NCBI GenBank assembly: GCA_963082875.1
Contig: OY720101.1
Location: 6,386,001 to 6,450,000 of the forward strand
Origin: Corella eumyota
Lineage: Eukaryota; Chordata; Ascidiacea; Phlebobranchia; Corellidae
Direction of reading: 5' to 3'
Length of the DNA stretch: 64,000 bases
The translations under genes and the position numbers were made by a program. This document shows positions 32,001 to 41,294 of the stretch, in pieces. The notes beneath the pieces were generated by a model that saw only the letters and a list, made by a program, of their open reading frames with translations, was not told the origin of the DNA and did not search any database. Numbering within the stretch: position 1 is the stretch's first letter; each line of letters begins with the position of its first letter.

Positions 32001-32083
32001 CGTTTTTTAACAACAATTTCTTCATTGTCAGAGGGGTTAGATTTTTTTCGACCCTTTGAACCAAAAAAATTACGAATATCCAT
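29057..32083 (-). CDS. RFC1: RFC1, large subunit of replication factor C (single exon)
   Basis: RFC1 is the large ATPase subunit of the clamp loader that opens PCNA and places it on primer-template DNA in the nucleus. The 1008-residue frame starts MDIRNFFG, like human MDIRKFFG, whose FF forms part of a PCNA-binding motif. A long basic, Ser/Lys-rich linker holds several nuclear localisation-like clusters. A BRCT domain lies at about 266-346 (ESLTFVITGVQESLTRDEIK; SSKTGYLITGDDAGESKLKK). The AAA+ core follows with Walker A GAPGVGKTTTA at 508-518 and Walker B LIMDEVDG at about 573-580. The RFC1-specific helical C-terminus ends in a Lys-rich tail. It is somewhat shorter than human RFC1 (about 1148) through linker differences. 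There is no intron, in contrast to the many in vertebrates. The long plus-strand open frames opposite it are shadows. Confidence 0.96.
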   Translation of the reverse strand: MDIRNFFGSKGRKKSNPSDNEEIVVKKRGPRTKGVLFDSDSSDEESIVTKKVKKEILKTPQKIRRSPRKKATSSTKLSETTPNAFFGNTPVKPKVMKRKSSADKNESKPKVIKREVVDLDDDLDAFEIVPTKSKKSSEPTSKKLSKLMNEKKQNEVKTKKEKTKPVSPKKKDTTPTKREPKLKPAVKPKTVSNNKPAMNGVKKEPSFDSNDVIPATPPPKAASKSNNKAAENGPDSAKKERFMKYQQWQNRSGPSAPGSKEIPKGAENCFESLTFVITGVQESLTRDEIKSLVERYGGKVTTSVSSKTGYLITGDDAGESKLKKAAQHKTKIIDEDEFLNLIRTLPAKRSKYSINEEDILKPVTKNKKISPKKIKTELKLNDNQENKVQTDTNSSITPKQIKSKIIKEAPKIKESPKFSSSQSSQNSSQSSPSTQGLMWVDKYKPTTIKQIIGQQGPSSNVNKLLAWLKNWHFNNRTAAGLAKPKPKMNQWGGGDPTGASSKAALLSGAPGVGKTTTATLVCKELGYEFVELNASDTRSKRTLKEDVAASVENSTIANMFDKKSSKTGVQNVLIMDEVDGMAGNEDRGGMSELIQIIKTTKIPIICMCNDRSSPKMRSLTNHCFDLRFQRPRVEQITGAVMGICYKEGLKVQAPSVQSIIRGCNQDVRQILHNLNMIKSNNSSLDYDSAQAHSKQAYKDVNIGIFDVAHKLMSNESASMTINEKSNLFFMDYSMIPKFVQDNYLVMNPIAAKGNKQKHLDLLSKTADDIAVGDFIEATLRHSQAWSLLPTLGLISTVLPCDVMRGGLQGRINFPSFFGKLSKTTKSSRLLQELKFHSSLATGGATERTFNLDVLPYLRWHLTQPLIAQSQTGNQELQKSTKLLSEYDMIREDFDSIIELGQYPGCLNPITKIDTKVKTAFTRAFNKEGHMIPYAMLSTSSAKKSKSTANMIEFDSQDVDSQEIDESDSDPDNLETDKMIKQKKKPASKKGNAVTAKKAATTSKKKKKK

Positions 32084-32663
32084 TTTCAGTTTTAAATTAA
32101 ATAATAAATATCTATGTATACAAAAAAATAATTTTTATGACCATTAAATCGTATATTTTATTGTGTGACAGTCAGTTTTAAGTAATGGTTACTTGAAAAA
32201 TTAAAACTTTATTATTGTTTTGATTTGTGTGGCGATTTGACAATTTAAAGAAAAAGGAGTAAGTATAATCAGAATCAGATAAACAAATAACTTTGCAATT
32301 AAGTTTTTATAACATTTTTACTCTTGCATTACCGATTGGTATCATGATTAATCTTAACATTTGTTATTTTAAGTTTTATGCAACATGTGGAATACATTCC
32401 CGCCAAACCTATGACGTCATTGAATAACATGTCGTTAGTATACTAAACTACTGTGCTTTAGCATAAGTCAACTTACCTTAGGCCGTGGTATTTTTTGTAA
32501 TAAACTAAAAAATTAACTTAATACATTTATTTAATCAATATTTTATCACAGTGGTACTAAAAAGCATATTTTCAAAAAAATAATAATATATGATTTTGAA
32601 AGGCATGCAAAAATTTAAATTACATTTAAAAAGTGCATTTAAGTTTCGATCCTTTATCGTAGT
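32084..32663. promoter_or_regulatory. RFC1 upstream region with a perfect CRE
   Basis: This AT-rich interval lies between RFC1 and the 3' end of the next minus-strand gene. It contains TGACGTCA at 32412-32419 within a short CG-richer patch (about 32395-32480), 329 bases upstream of the RFC1 start. Nothing coding is seen. Confidence 0.5.
32412..32419. promoter_or_regulatory. Perfect CRE palindrome upstream of RFC1
   Basis: TGACGTCA lies in the intergenic DNA upstream of RFC1, where an ATF/CREB site would be expected in a growth-regulated promoter. The assignment is by sequence match and position only. Confidence 0.5.
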
Positions 32664-34647
32664 TTAGGCAAGCAGCCCACGATGCTGGTAGCGAGACACA
32701 TACATTGCTTTTAGTATGCGTCTGAGTAAACTCTCCAGCTTATTGAGCTTTTCTTTGGAGGAGTAACAGTCTGATAAATTAAGTTCGCTATACCAAATGT
32801 TTATTTTGCGAACAGTGTCACATGACTCGTTAAAACCATTTGATTGGTTGAGAAAGGCTTGTGAGTAATCAGAGACTATGTTTTGTGATAGACCTACATG
32901 ATGTTTAGCGCAGCAATCGTAACAACGAACTTCCTTGTTGTTGGAAGGATTTTTACTTGGAGGTAATGGCCCTCGATTCAGGATCATCAAGTTATATCGC
33001 ATTTCCATCGCTGATTGGACTCTTTTTATGACATCACCTCGTGTTTGTAAATATTTTTCTGTGAAATGATTTTCCCAAGCCACCCCAATTTTAATTTGGT
33101 CGCTCTTGGACTTTTTCGGTGCCTAAAGTTACAAACTCACATATATTAGTAACAACTATTCACAACAAATAAAAAATATCTCAAGGGCTAGTTTACAGTA
33201 AAAAAATGTACTAGGAATAAACGTTTTTTTACCACCAATTTGTCTATTGAGGTTTGAAGAATCTTTGAGTTTTCTGTTGAAATTTTGATTTTTTGTTTAA
33301 TTAGACTGATCTGTGACGAGATTTGTTTTGAAATGTCTTTTCTACATTGGAGTTCTTGGCAATATCCATTGTTTTTATCAATTGATACTGAAATATCTGT
33401 GTTAGCAACTGGAAGCTTAAATCCGATTTGTACATTGGAAAGACCATCGGGGCTTATCTAAAAAAAATAGTTTGGTTTTTAAAATTCTTTTTTTACTGTT
33501 AGCTATAGTTTAATTATAGGTGCAGCCTAACAGGCAAGATTTGGTCTGCTGGATTTTAAGTTTGGTAGCTATAAATCTTGTGTAAAATTAAAATATTGTG
33601 AATTAATCCCTAATTTACCGGCATTACATATTAAATAACTTGGTAATTACATTTGGTGAAGTTTCTAGTCGGCTAGGTGACTTGATATGTTCCACGCTGT
33701 AGGCCGCAACTTCATTAAATATTTTTCGAACATATTCGGCTGAGTCTTCATCAGATTCAGAAGTTAAAGAAATCAAAGGAACAGGGTCAATGTTATTTTT
33801 ACCAACTTTGGTATTTTTGCATCTTACTTCGAAAGTTGTATCTCCGATATAGCCACTGTCGTTAAGTACCGCGTTATTTATAAGATCCATGTGTGTTTTA
33901 AGCGGGCGACTAAGTGCTGAAACCTCAGGTATTAAGGTTTGGTCAAGTAATTTTGACCTACGTCGTGCCTTGTAAGGTGTACTTTGATGTTTTGGCTTTG
34001 TAAGCATCACATCGCCGGTTTGAAAATTAGCCTTTAAATTTGAGGAACATTTTTGTGCAATGTGGTCGTCTTTTACATATATATCAGGTTTGGGACGAAT
34101 AACACCTTTGCTTACTACTGCTCTTTTCTTTTTGTGAAAGTTTCGAAACTTAGCTGTGAATTGTATCTTATCAGGTTTAAGCTTTTTCTGTTTATTTCTC
34201 TGGTACCTTTTTTCAAGGTTGCGAATTCGGTTTATAATTTTTATTGCACTTTGCAATTGATCTAGTTCACCTTTACGGGTTTTCTAAAAAAAAAACATTA
34301 AACAGTCAATAGGGCTAAGAGTTAGTAATATACTGTACAGTTTAGGCTACACATTTTTAAGCCTAGGCTACCTTTATTAGCTTTAGATGTCGTTTTCGTT
34401 TTGCATGTAAAACAAACATAACTACAGCTGATAGAATTGCACAAATTGTCAAGTAATGGCATTTAAAGCATACAAACTCTTGACCAAACTTTATCAAAGC
34501 CTTGGCTAAGTTACGAGCGTATTTTTCGATAGGCTGCAGTAATAAGTTATTCTCTATAAAATTAACCTTTCCGTCAAAAGGTAGCGTTAAAATGCAAGTT
34601 AAAGCAAACAATATAAGTATCTTGAATGGGAATATCAGTTTACCCAT
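32664..34647 (-). CDS. Unrecognised 530-residue protein with two N-terminal hydrophobic segments, 4 exons
   Basis: Exons on the minus strand are 34647-34372, 34283-33651, 33457-33233 and 33122-32664. All three introns are phase 0 with GT..AG ends, and the joined frame is open for 530 residues. The N-terminus has a hydrophobic segment at about 4-22 (LIFPFKILILFALTCILTLP) and a second at about 64-80 (YLTICAILSAVVMFVLH). A strongly basic stretch follows directly, then a Lys/Arg-rich region with coiled-coil-like character. A Ser/Asp-rich acidic patch (SLTSESDEDSAEY) is next, then a second helical region and a small CxxC-type cluster (RCYDCCAKHHVG) near residue 445. I do not recognise the family. 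The basic run after the second segment suggests a membrane anchor with a long cytoplasmic tail. The donor of exon 2 (GTAATT at 33650) was chosen because it preserves the frame. Confidence 0.65.
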
Positions 34648-35047
34648 TTCGCTTTTAGTAAATTTTATATGGCAAAAGTAATGTTTACCTTTTGCTTATG
34701 TTGCATAGCAACGTTACGCGCTGTTTTGGCAAGAGTTGTGACGATATAAAAGGGGTAAAAACGTCATGATTGTAAAAAAATTTAGTAATTTTGCGTAGAC
34801 CGACGCTTATTACATTTCTTACCCGGTTAACATGCCAAAACATCTTTAAATTCTTTTGGGTGAAGTTGTGTCACTATGACGCAATTTATGTTACTGGCGT
34901 GATGTTAAAGTTTTTTCCACCTTGCTCGAGTCCTTCTAATTTGCAAAAACGATAGCCGTTTGCGCAGCGTTTGTTTACGAAACAACGTGTTTCACTGTGA
35001 TTAAAATTTTGTTGTTGCGTTGTTCGGTGCTTTTAAAAATTAACACC
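34648..35047. promoter_or_regulatory. Divergent promoter region between the unknown membrane gene and the chondroitin enzyme gene
   Basis: Two opposite start codons are 400 bases apart, so this interval should serve both genes. It is CG-richer than its surroundings. It contains an inverted repeat GTTGCATAGCAAC at 34700-34712, resembling an RFX X-box with a spacer one base short. CRE-like half motifs also occur (ACGTCA near 34762, TGACGC near 34877). Confidence 0.5.
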
Positions 35048-36499
35048 ATGTTGTCGACAGTAAAGACGATGCTTTTTTCGAATACTTACCTTAATTATCA
35101 GTTTATTTTATCTGTAGCAGTCGGTTGGTTTATTATCGGCAAATTTTTGAACAGCGACATTTTGGAATCAACCGGAATTCGCAGCCAATGTGTTTGCCCA
35201 GAAATAGATTGTCGCCCGTGTCCGCAACTTTCGGACCTTGTCGATGACCAACAATCAATAAACGCGAAAAACGAGAAGTTATCGTCGGGATATTATAGAT
35301 CTTATCGTTACAAACCACTGTCGCATAAATTTGCTAATACGAATCGTTGGCGATTGTTAACCGAAAAACACCATTATGAAATGATAAACCAGGAACCGAG
35401 GATTGGGTTAAATGGTATGTGGAGAATAGAAGTGAATGACATTAAAAAGCAAGCTCAGAGTTTTATTGAAAAGGAGGATCAGATCAAAAAAACAACAACG
35501 GGAAAAATGAAGATGAAAAAAGTTCACCGACACATTGACCCTTTTCATGGAATTACGTATCTTGTTAATTACGACGAGGATAAATCGAACGAAAATATTG
35601 AACATACGTCAGTTGAAATGTTAAGGCCTTACATACAAGGCAAACCAAAGCTTGTTGACATTACATATGAATCTGGCCAAGAAATGATCAATATTATTTC
35701 GCCTTTATCAAAAGTAACAGAGCGCTTTGACATGTTTTTAAGTCGCTATGAAACACATGTTTTAGGGGATGATGGTTTTAAGTCTGGTCCAGTTCGTATT
35801 TTATTTGTCGTGTTTAAACCAGAAGAATCAAAATCAGATGACTCTGTAGCTCATGCCATTGCAGTTCTCGATAAATTCAAAGCCCGAAACCCAAATGCTT
35901 TGGTTGAATATGTTTTCACAACAGGAGAATTTAGTCGTGCTGTAGGTTTACACACTGGAGTAATGCAAACCAACAATGATGAAATTGTTTTATTTCTCGA
36001 TGTGGACTTAAGTATTGGGCCCGATTTTTTAAATCGAGTGAGAAGAAATTGCATCCAAAATCAGCAGGTCATATTTCCAATCATGTTCTCACAATATGAC
36101 CCCGAAATAATGGACGCTGCAGCTTCTGTGAACCCCCAATTTAAAGCATTAACTGAAAATAAAATGGCAATTAACAAAGAGACAGGGTTTTGGATTTATT
36201 ATGCATTTGGTGTAGCTGCAATGTATAAAAGCGATTACTTAAAAGTGGGAGGCTTTCGACTTGACATAAAGGGTTGGGGAGGCGAAGATGTGGATTTATT
36301 TAAAAAAATGATCGCAGATCCGGATCTGGATGTGATGTCCATGGTAGATCCCGATCTTGTTCATATCTATCACAAGCGAGGTTGTGATGTTAAGTTAGCA
36401 CCCGACCAATATGCAATGTGTGTCGGGGCATGGGCAGAAACACTTGGCTCCCAAATGGAAGTGGCCACTATGTATCTACATAGCCACGAAAATAATTAA
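35048..36499 (+). CDS. Chondroitin N-acetylgalactosaminyltransferase/synthase-type Golgi glycosyltransferase (single exon)
   Basis: The family (CHGN: CSGALNACT1/2 and CHSY/CHPF) adds GalNAc in chondroitin sulfate initiation or chain extension in the Golgi lumen. The 483-residue protein starts at the ATG at 35048; the open frame continues upstream only to a GTG. A signal anchor lies at about residues 19-34, then a cysteine-rich stem (CVCPEIDCRPCPQL), then the catalytic domain. This has the metal-binding DVD in VLFLDVDLSIGPDFLNRVRR, FPIMFSQYDPEI, INKETGFWIYYAFG and GGFRLDIKGWGGEDVDLFKK. Length and single-domain architecture match CSGALNACT. Other phrases (FSQYDPE, EFSRA, DPFHGITYLVNY) resemble the C-terminal half of CHSY1. 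The CHSY N-terminal beta3-GlcA transferase domain is absent. Family is firm; the exact subfamily is not. Confidence 0.85.
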   Translation: MLSTVKTMLFSNTYLNYQFILSVAVGWFIIGKFLNSDILESTGIRSQCVCPEIDCRPCPQLSDLVDDQQSINAKNEKLSSGYYRSYRYKPLSHKFANTNRWRLLTEKHHYEMINQEPRIGLNGMWRIEVNDIKKQAQSFIEKEDQIKKTTTGKMKMKKVHRHIDPFHGITYLVNYDEDKSNENIEHTSVEMLRPYIQGKPKLVDITYESGQEMINIISPLSKVTERFDMFLSRYETHVLGDDGFKSGPVRILFVVFKPEESKSDDSVAHAIAVLDKFKARNPNALVEYVFTTGEFSRAVGLHTGVMQTNNDEIVLFLDVDLSIGPDFLNRVRRNCIQNQQVIFPIMFSQYDPEIMDAAASVNPQFKALTENKMAINKETGFWIYYAFGVAAMYKSDYLKVGGFRLDIKGWGGEDVDLFKKMIADPDLDVMSMVDPDLVHIYHKRGCDVKLAPDQYAMCVGAWAETLGSQMEVATMYLHSHENN

Positions 36500-37145
36500 T
36501 TCCTGGCAAATTTTAAAGTTTTTTTGAACTGTTTTTTTGATTAATTTTTGTCTTAATATTTTTTTTATTTTTAAATTACTTTGCGTAGCTGCCATTGTAC
36601 TATAAAAAGTTTGGTTTTGTTTTGATGTAAACATATATAAAATTGTTTTTATTTAAAGTAATTCCGAATACTTATGTACTAAGAGTGTAACTCATTTGTC
36701 TTTGCAATTAATATTTTTTATACTCGTAACTTATTGAACTAAATTATTGTGCATTTATTTTTATTTGTTATTTAATTTGGTAATTATTCATTGTATGGTT
36801 TTATTCTCAAGTGCATTCTTACTAAATAATCGCAATGTTGTATCAAAAATGTTTGTTTTATATATTTAGGTGGTATATATATTTATATTGTGCTGTAATT
36901 ATAATTTTTATTTAATCTGTGCCTTTATTTTATTGTTATTCATTTATTAGCTTTTATATATATGTATAAGTTATAGTTTTCATCCTACAATCATTATTAT
37001 CATTTTTCATCATTTATTTACACATCATTATGTTTTCAGATTGATTGTAATAAGGATATTTGAAACTAGTGTAAAAAATAGAATAGGCCATCAACTATAA
37101 GTTATAAGATTTTTTTTTGGGATCACATTTTGTAAATTATAAAAA
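36500..37145. other. Intergenic region upstream of NFS1
   Basis: AT-rich 3' flank of the glycosyltransferase gene followed by the NFS1 leader. A T-rich tract ending TTTTCAG puts an acceptor AG at 37038-37039, 107 bases before the NFS1 ATG with no ATG between. No other gene is seen. Confidence 0.5.
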
Positions 37146-38522
37146 ATGAATTTTTTAAAATCAACCGGAACGTTTATGATACCGAGAATAAGACAAATAC
37201 AATGCAGCAGAATTTTACAGGCAAGAACCCTTAACTGTGCAACCCCAAACTTTACTGACAAATCTGTTGCTCAAGCAACAATTGATAAAGGGCATTTAGA
37301 CTGGAAACAAGATCAAAGACCTGCATACATGGACATGCAAGCTACCTCACCACTAGATCCCAGAGTCCTTGACCAAATGATGCCGTTTTCTGTAAGTTAC
37401 TATGGTAACCCACATAGTCGGACGCATGCTTATGGCTGGCAGGTTGAGGATAAAGTCGAGATTGCACGGAAACAAGTGGCAAGCTTAATTAAGGCCGATC
37501 CTAGAGAAATAATATTTACAAGTGGGGCGACTGAGTCGAATAACATTTCAGTAAAAGGTGTTGCTCGATTTTATGCATCAAAAAAACGACATGTTATCAC
37601 ATCTCAAATCGAACACAAATGTGTATTAGACTCTTGTAGAACATTGGAAAATGATGGATTTAAGGTGACCTATTTACCTGTCCAAACCAATGGGTTAGTT
37701 GACCTGAAAGAACTAGAAAACGCAATACAACCTGATACAGCACTGGTATCAATCATGGCTGTTAACAACGAAATTGGGGTACTTCAACCAATTGCTGATA
37801 TTGGTGCAATGTGTAGAAAACACAAAGTCTTTTATCACACTGATGCAGCTCAAGCTGTTGGAAAAATTCCAATTGATGTTAATGAAATGAAAATTGATCT
37901 TATGTCGATCAGCGGGCATAAATTGTACGGACCTAAAGGAGTTGGAGCTCTTTATCTTAGACGGAGACCGAGAGTAAGGGTCGAGCCAATGCAAAGTGGA
38001 GGAGGACAAGAGAGGGGTATAAGAAGCGGGACTGTTCCTGGACCTCTTGTGATTGGTCTTGGAGCTGCTTGTGAGGTGTGTGAAGAGGACATGGAGTTTG
38101 ATCACATCCACATTAAAATGCTGTCAGATCGATTGGTGGAAAAAATCACTTCTTCACTATCCGGTGTTATCCAAAATGGTCACCCAGCTACAAACTACCC
38201 AGGATGTGTTAATTTATCGTTTTCCCATGTTGAGGGAGAAAGCTTGTTAATGGCTCTTAAGGAGTTGGCTTTATCCTCCGGAAGCGCATGTACATCAGCA
38301 TCTCTGGAGCCTTCCTATGTTTTAAGAGCCACTGGATCAGACGATGTTCTTGCACACTCCTCCATCAGATTTGGTATCGGAAGATTTACGACTGTCGAGG
38401 AAGTGGACTACACAGCTGATCGAGTGATCACAGAAGTCAACAAATTAAGAGACTTGAGTCCCTTGTGGGAAATGGAACAAGAAGGAATCGACCTTTCGAA
38501 AATTAGTTGGACTCAGCACTGA
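37146..38522 (+). CDS. NFS1: NFS1, mitochondrial cysteine desulfurase (single exon)
   Basis: NFS1 is the PLP enzyme that takes sulfur from cysteine as a persulfide for Fe-S cluster assembly on ISCU in the mitochondrial matrix, together with ISD11 and ACP. The 458 residues match human NFS1 (457) over almost the whole length. A basic, Arg-containing presequence (first ~55 residues) is followed by [20 protein letters not shown] and [20 protein letters not shown]. The PLP lysine is in [17 protein letters not shown]. The mobile loop with catalytic cysteine is [19 protein letters not shown], and the C-terminus is the family's ISWTQH. All key residues are intact. There are no introns in the coding region, and the ATG is the first in the leader after the upstream acceptor. 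It shares the window with CIAO1 but is 36 kb away, so no co-regulation is implied. Confidence 0.97.
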   Translation: MNFLKSTGTFMIPRIRQIQCSRILQARTLNCATPNFTDKSVAQATIDKGHLDWKQDQRPAYMDMQATSPLDPRVLDQMMPFSVSYYGNPHSRTHAYGWQVEDKVEIARKQVASLIKADPREIIFTSGATESNNISVKGVARFYASKKRHVITSQIEHKCVLDSCRTLENDGFKVTYLPVQTNGLVDLKELENAIQPDTALVSIMAVNNEIGVLQPIADIGAMCRKHKVFYHTDAAQAVGKIPIDVNEMKIDLMSISGHKLYGPKGVGALYLRRRPRVRVEPMQSGGGQERGIRSGTVPGPLVIGLGAACEVCEEDMEFDHIHIKMLSDRLVEKITSSLSGVIQNGHPATNYPGCVNLSFSHVEGESLLMALKELALSSGSACTSASLEPSYVLRATGSDDVLAHSSIRFGIGRFTTVEEVDYTADRVITEVNKLRDLSPLWEMEQEGIDLSKISWTQH

Positions 38523-39184
38523 AATTGTAAAATGAAATTGTAAAAAAATTTAAACAGGCCTGGTGGCATTTGTATTATATCTTCATTGGATTTATTTGCT
38601 TTTTGGATGCGCATTGACACCAATGATTATAAAAAAATTTGTGAAAAACATTTAGAAATTAAATAGGCTACCAATGCCTAAAAATCACTTCAGATATTCA
38701 AGAAGTGTAGTACTGCAACAATAATTAAAAACTATAAACAACTTTTTTAATTTTTGTTTGTAATTAAGTTCTTCGTGTACTCCTTTGTACACTGCTAATC
38801 TACTTCAACTGATTTGTACAAATAACAATCATATGAATACACATAGTAACCGAAAAATATTGCTAATGTTCACCATAAAAATTTCTATATAAATTTTTGA
38901 TTTTTAAAATGGTTATGTTAATTTAGTTAACGGTTATTGTATATTATAGGTCAAATAGGTAGGTTTTAAAAACTAAGTGTATTAAAAGTAGGAAAATATT
39001 TGTAGTTATATTGGATCGCCAATATTTTACTTGGTAAGTTAGTAAAAATTTGTTGTAAAGTACAAGTTTTTTAAATTTTACAGTAATTACTTATTTTTCA
39101 TGTAACAAATAATTTTCAAATTAAAAACACAAATTTACAAACTCATTTAAACCTTTTTTTAACTTTTTAGTTGCTAACTTGAAA
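38523..39184. other. Intergenic region between NFS1 and the first ARSG copy
   Basis: AT-rich sequence with no coding frame. It ends with a strong acceptor-like tract (TTTTTTTAACTTTTTAG, AG at 39169-39170) 14 bases before the ARSG ATG, consistent with trans-splicing or a 5'UTR intron. Confidence 0.5.
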
Positions 39185-40768
39185 ATGAAGGGTGCATTGG
39201 TATATTTATTTTTTATGATCTCTTTGTTGGAAAAGGCAATATGTAAATATGAAAGACCAAATTATGTGATAATGGTTGCCGACGATATTGGATGGGGTGA
39301 TTTCGGGGCCAATTGGGCCCCAAACAAGGATGTTACCCCAAACCTCAATAACCTGGCTCTATTAGGTTTACGGTTTACTAATTTTCACTCTGGAGCATCT
39401 AGTAGTTCAGCTAGCCGTGCTTCCCTGCTTACAGGAAGACTGGGGCTACGGACAGGGGTTGTGAAAGACTTTACCCCCAAATCAAGAGGAGGGTTACCCC
39501 TAAATGAGACCACAATTGCAGAAGTCCTAAAGGAAAACGGATATCATACGGGGATGATTGGAAACTGGCATTTAGGAATAACGCCCCCATATCACCCAAG
39601 GTCTCGAGGTTTTGATTTCTACTATGGAATTCCCTACAGTAATGACATGGGCTGTTTGGATGAGTTTGCATATGATTTACCTGAGTGTAAAACTTGCCCG
39701 AAAAAGGAGTTTCATTGGGGAAAAAATATGAAAAAGACAGCTGCTTGCAAGGAATATGAAAGTGCTGTTCCATTGTATAAGGATTATGACATTATTGAGC
39801 AACCTGTTGATTTAGTGAATCTTCCTGAAAAGTATGCATCAAATGCAATACACTTTATTGAAACCGCCGTAAAAATTAAGAAACCTTTTTTACTGTACAT
39901 CGCCTTTAGTCACATGCATGTTCCATTAGTACGTGCAAAAAAATTTACCAATGCAACAAATGTTAAAACAGTTTATGCTGATGCCTTGCATGAAATGGAC
40001 GACATTATTGGCCGAATAGTTCGAGCCCTTATAAAACATGAGGTATTTGACAACACGATGACATGGTTTACTGGCGGCAATGGACCCTGGTCTGCAAAGT
40101 GTGAGTTCAGTGGCAGTCAGGGACCGTTTCTTGGTTCCTGGTTAAAAAATAAATTTGGAGGAGGCTCTACGGCTAAGTACACCACCTGGGAGGCAGGACA
40201 TCGTGTCCCCACAGTTGTAACTTGGCCGAAGAGCGTGCCTAGAAATGTTACAAACAAGGAACTGAATTCGATTCTTGATATTTTTCCAACAATTCTAAGA
40301 TTTGCTCGAATCGAATTGCCTACCAACCGAAAATTTGACGGAGAATTTTTACAATTATCTTCATCATCCAATCCACTACCACCGCGATGGTTTTTTTTGT
40401 TTTATCCGAATAGTGGAAGCGAAGGAACAATGGGAGCAATTGATGCAGCCGGAATGAATGAATACAAGCTGATCTGGAGAACAGGTGGAAACGGAGCAAA
40501 AGACTGTGGGGGCAAAGTGGCCCCCCTTCAAGAGCATGACCCCCTCTTGGTTTTTAACTTGATGAAGGATCCAGCTGAAAGTACACCACTAACAGAGAAA
40601 ACAGATTACCGTGTAAACCTTCTTGTTAGTTCTGCCAATCAAGAAAAAAAACAATTACTTCTCGATATTGAGAATGATAACACAACGGTTGCTGATTATT
40701 CAGAGACTCCATACGCTGAACCCTGTTGCAATCCAAACAGGTTTTACTGTCGCTGCAAAAAAGACTGA
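39185..40768 (+). CDS. ARSG-like sulfatase paralogue, predicted catalytically inactive
   Basis: This is a full-length 527-residue copy of arylsulfatase G, the lysosomal sulfatase of heparan 3-O-sulfated glucosamine. The start is ATG 39185; the frame extends upstream only to a TTG. A signal peptide (residues 1-20), RPNYVIMVADDIGWGDFGAN and the ARSG-type C-terminus (CCNPNRFYCRCKKD) are kept. The sulfatase signature CTPSR of its neighbour is here SSASR: residue 74, which must be cysteine to become formylglycine, is Ser (codon 39404-39406), and Pro76 is Ala. In addition GKWHLG has become GNWHLG (Asn127) and the calcium ligand in GDNGPW has become Gly (residue 298). Eukaryotic FGE modifies cysteine, not serine, so no arylsulfatase activity is expected. 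The frame is otherwise intact, arguing for a retained pseudoenzyme rather than decay. Confidence 0.92.
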   Translation: MKGALVYLFFMISLLEKAICKYERPNYVIMVADDIGWGDFGANWAPNKDVTPNLNNLALLGLRFTNFHSGASSSSASRASLLTGRLGLRTGVVKDFTPKSRGGLPLNETTIAEVLKENGYHTGMIGNWHLGITPPYHPRSRGFDFYYGIPYSNDMGCLDEFAYDLPECKTCPKKEFHWGKNMKKTAACKEYESAVPLYKDYDIIEQPVDLVNLPEKYASNAIHFIETAVKIKKPFLLYIAFSHMHVPLVRAKKFTNATNVKTVYADALHEMDDIIGRIVRALIKHEVFDNTMTWFTGGNGPWSAKCEFSGSQGPFLGSWLKNKFGGGSTAKYTTWEAGHRVPTVVTWPKSVPRNVTNKELNSILDIFPTILRFARIELPTNRKFDGEFLQLSSSSNPLPPRWFFLFYPNSGSEGTMGAIDAAGMNEYKLIWRTGGNGAKDCGGKVAPLQEHDPLLVFNLMKDPAESTPLTEKTDYRVNLLVSSANQEKKQLLLDIENDNTTVADYSETPYAEPCCNPNRFYCRCKKD

Positions 40769-41294
40769 ACATTACGAATTCTGTTATTTAAAAATACAGT
40801 TTTCTTACATTTTGCCAAACATGCGCTCAGCGACTTTTTATATATAATTCTATTGCAAAAAAGTTCAACTTTGTAAATTTTTTCAAGATTTATGCTTTGG
40901 CATAATTTAGTGTGATATGTTATATTGTGTATTATTACCTTTAGTATGTACAATAGTTTTTTTTCAAAAAAAGATCAAATTAAACATACATTTGTTATTT
41001 TAGTCTGTTTTTATATATTTTTACAGTTCAATGTTTACTTTGTGCAATTAGTAGCAATATATTCTTGTTTACAACGTTTCTTGCCGAATCAGATTTTCAT
41101 TAATTTTTTACTTTTCATAAAATTCTGTGAACCTGAATACGAAGTATTATTTTATTATTTTTTTTAATCATATACACATATGTACTACGCTGTCATTCAT
41201 ATTTTTATTATCGTTATATTGCAATTTTTATTAAATGGTGTTACTGTACATTTTGCAGGTTATAATAATGATATATCACTGGACTTAGGTAACA
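40769..41294. other. Intergenic region between the two ARSG copies
   Basis: 526 bases between stop and start. Acceptor-like TTTTGCAG ends at 41258. After it a six-codon upstream frame (41268-41288) precedes the true ATG. No other gene is seen. Confidence 0.5.

Noticed and set aside
31401-32147. 248-codon plus-strand open frame opposite RFC1 (and a 199-codon one at 30222-30821)
   Set aside because: They lie wholly antisense to the conserved RFC1 coding exon, have the Phe/Ser-rich composition expected from reading Lys/Glu-rich code backwards, and resemble no protein.
34997-35047. 17-codon N-terminal extension of the chondroitin enzyme
   Set aside because: It would start with GTG. The first ATG at 35048 gives a normal short cytoplasmic tail before the signal anchor.
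39179-39184. Two-codon extension of the first ARSG copy
   Set aside because: It begins with TTG; ATG at 39185 matches the position of the start in the second copy.
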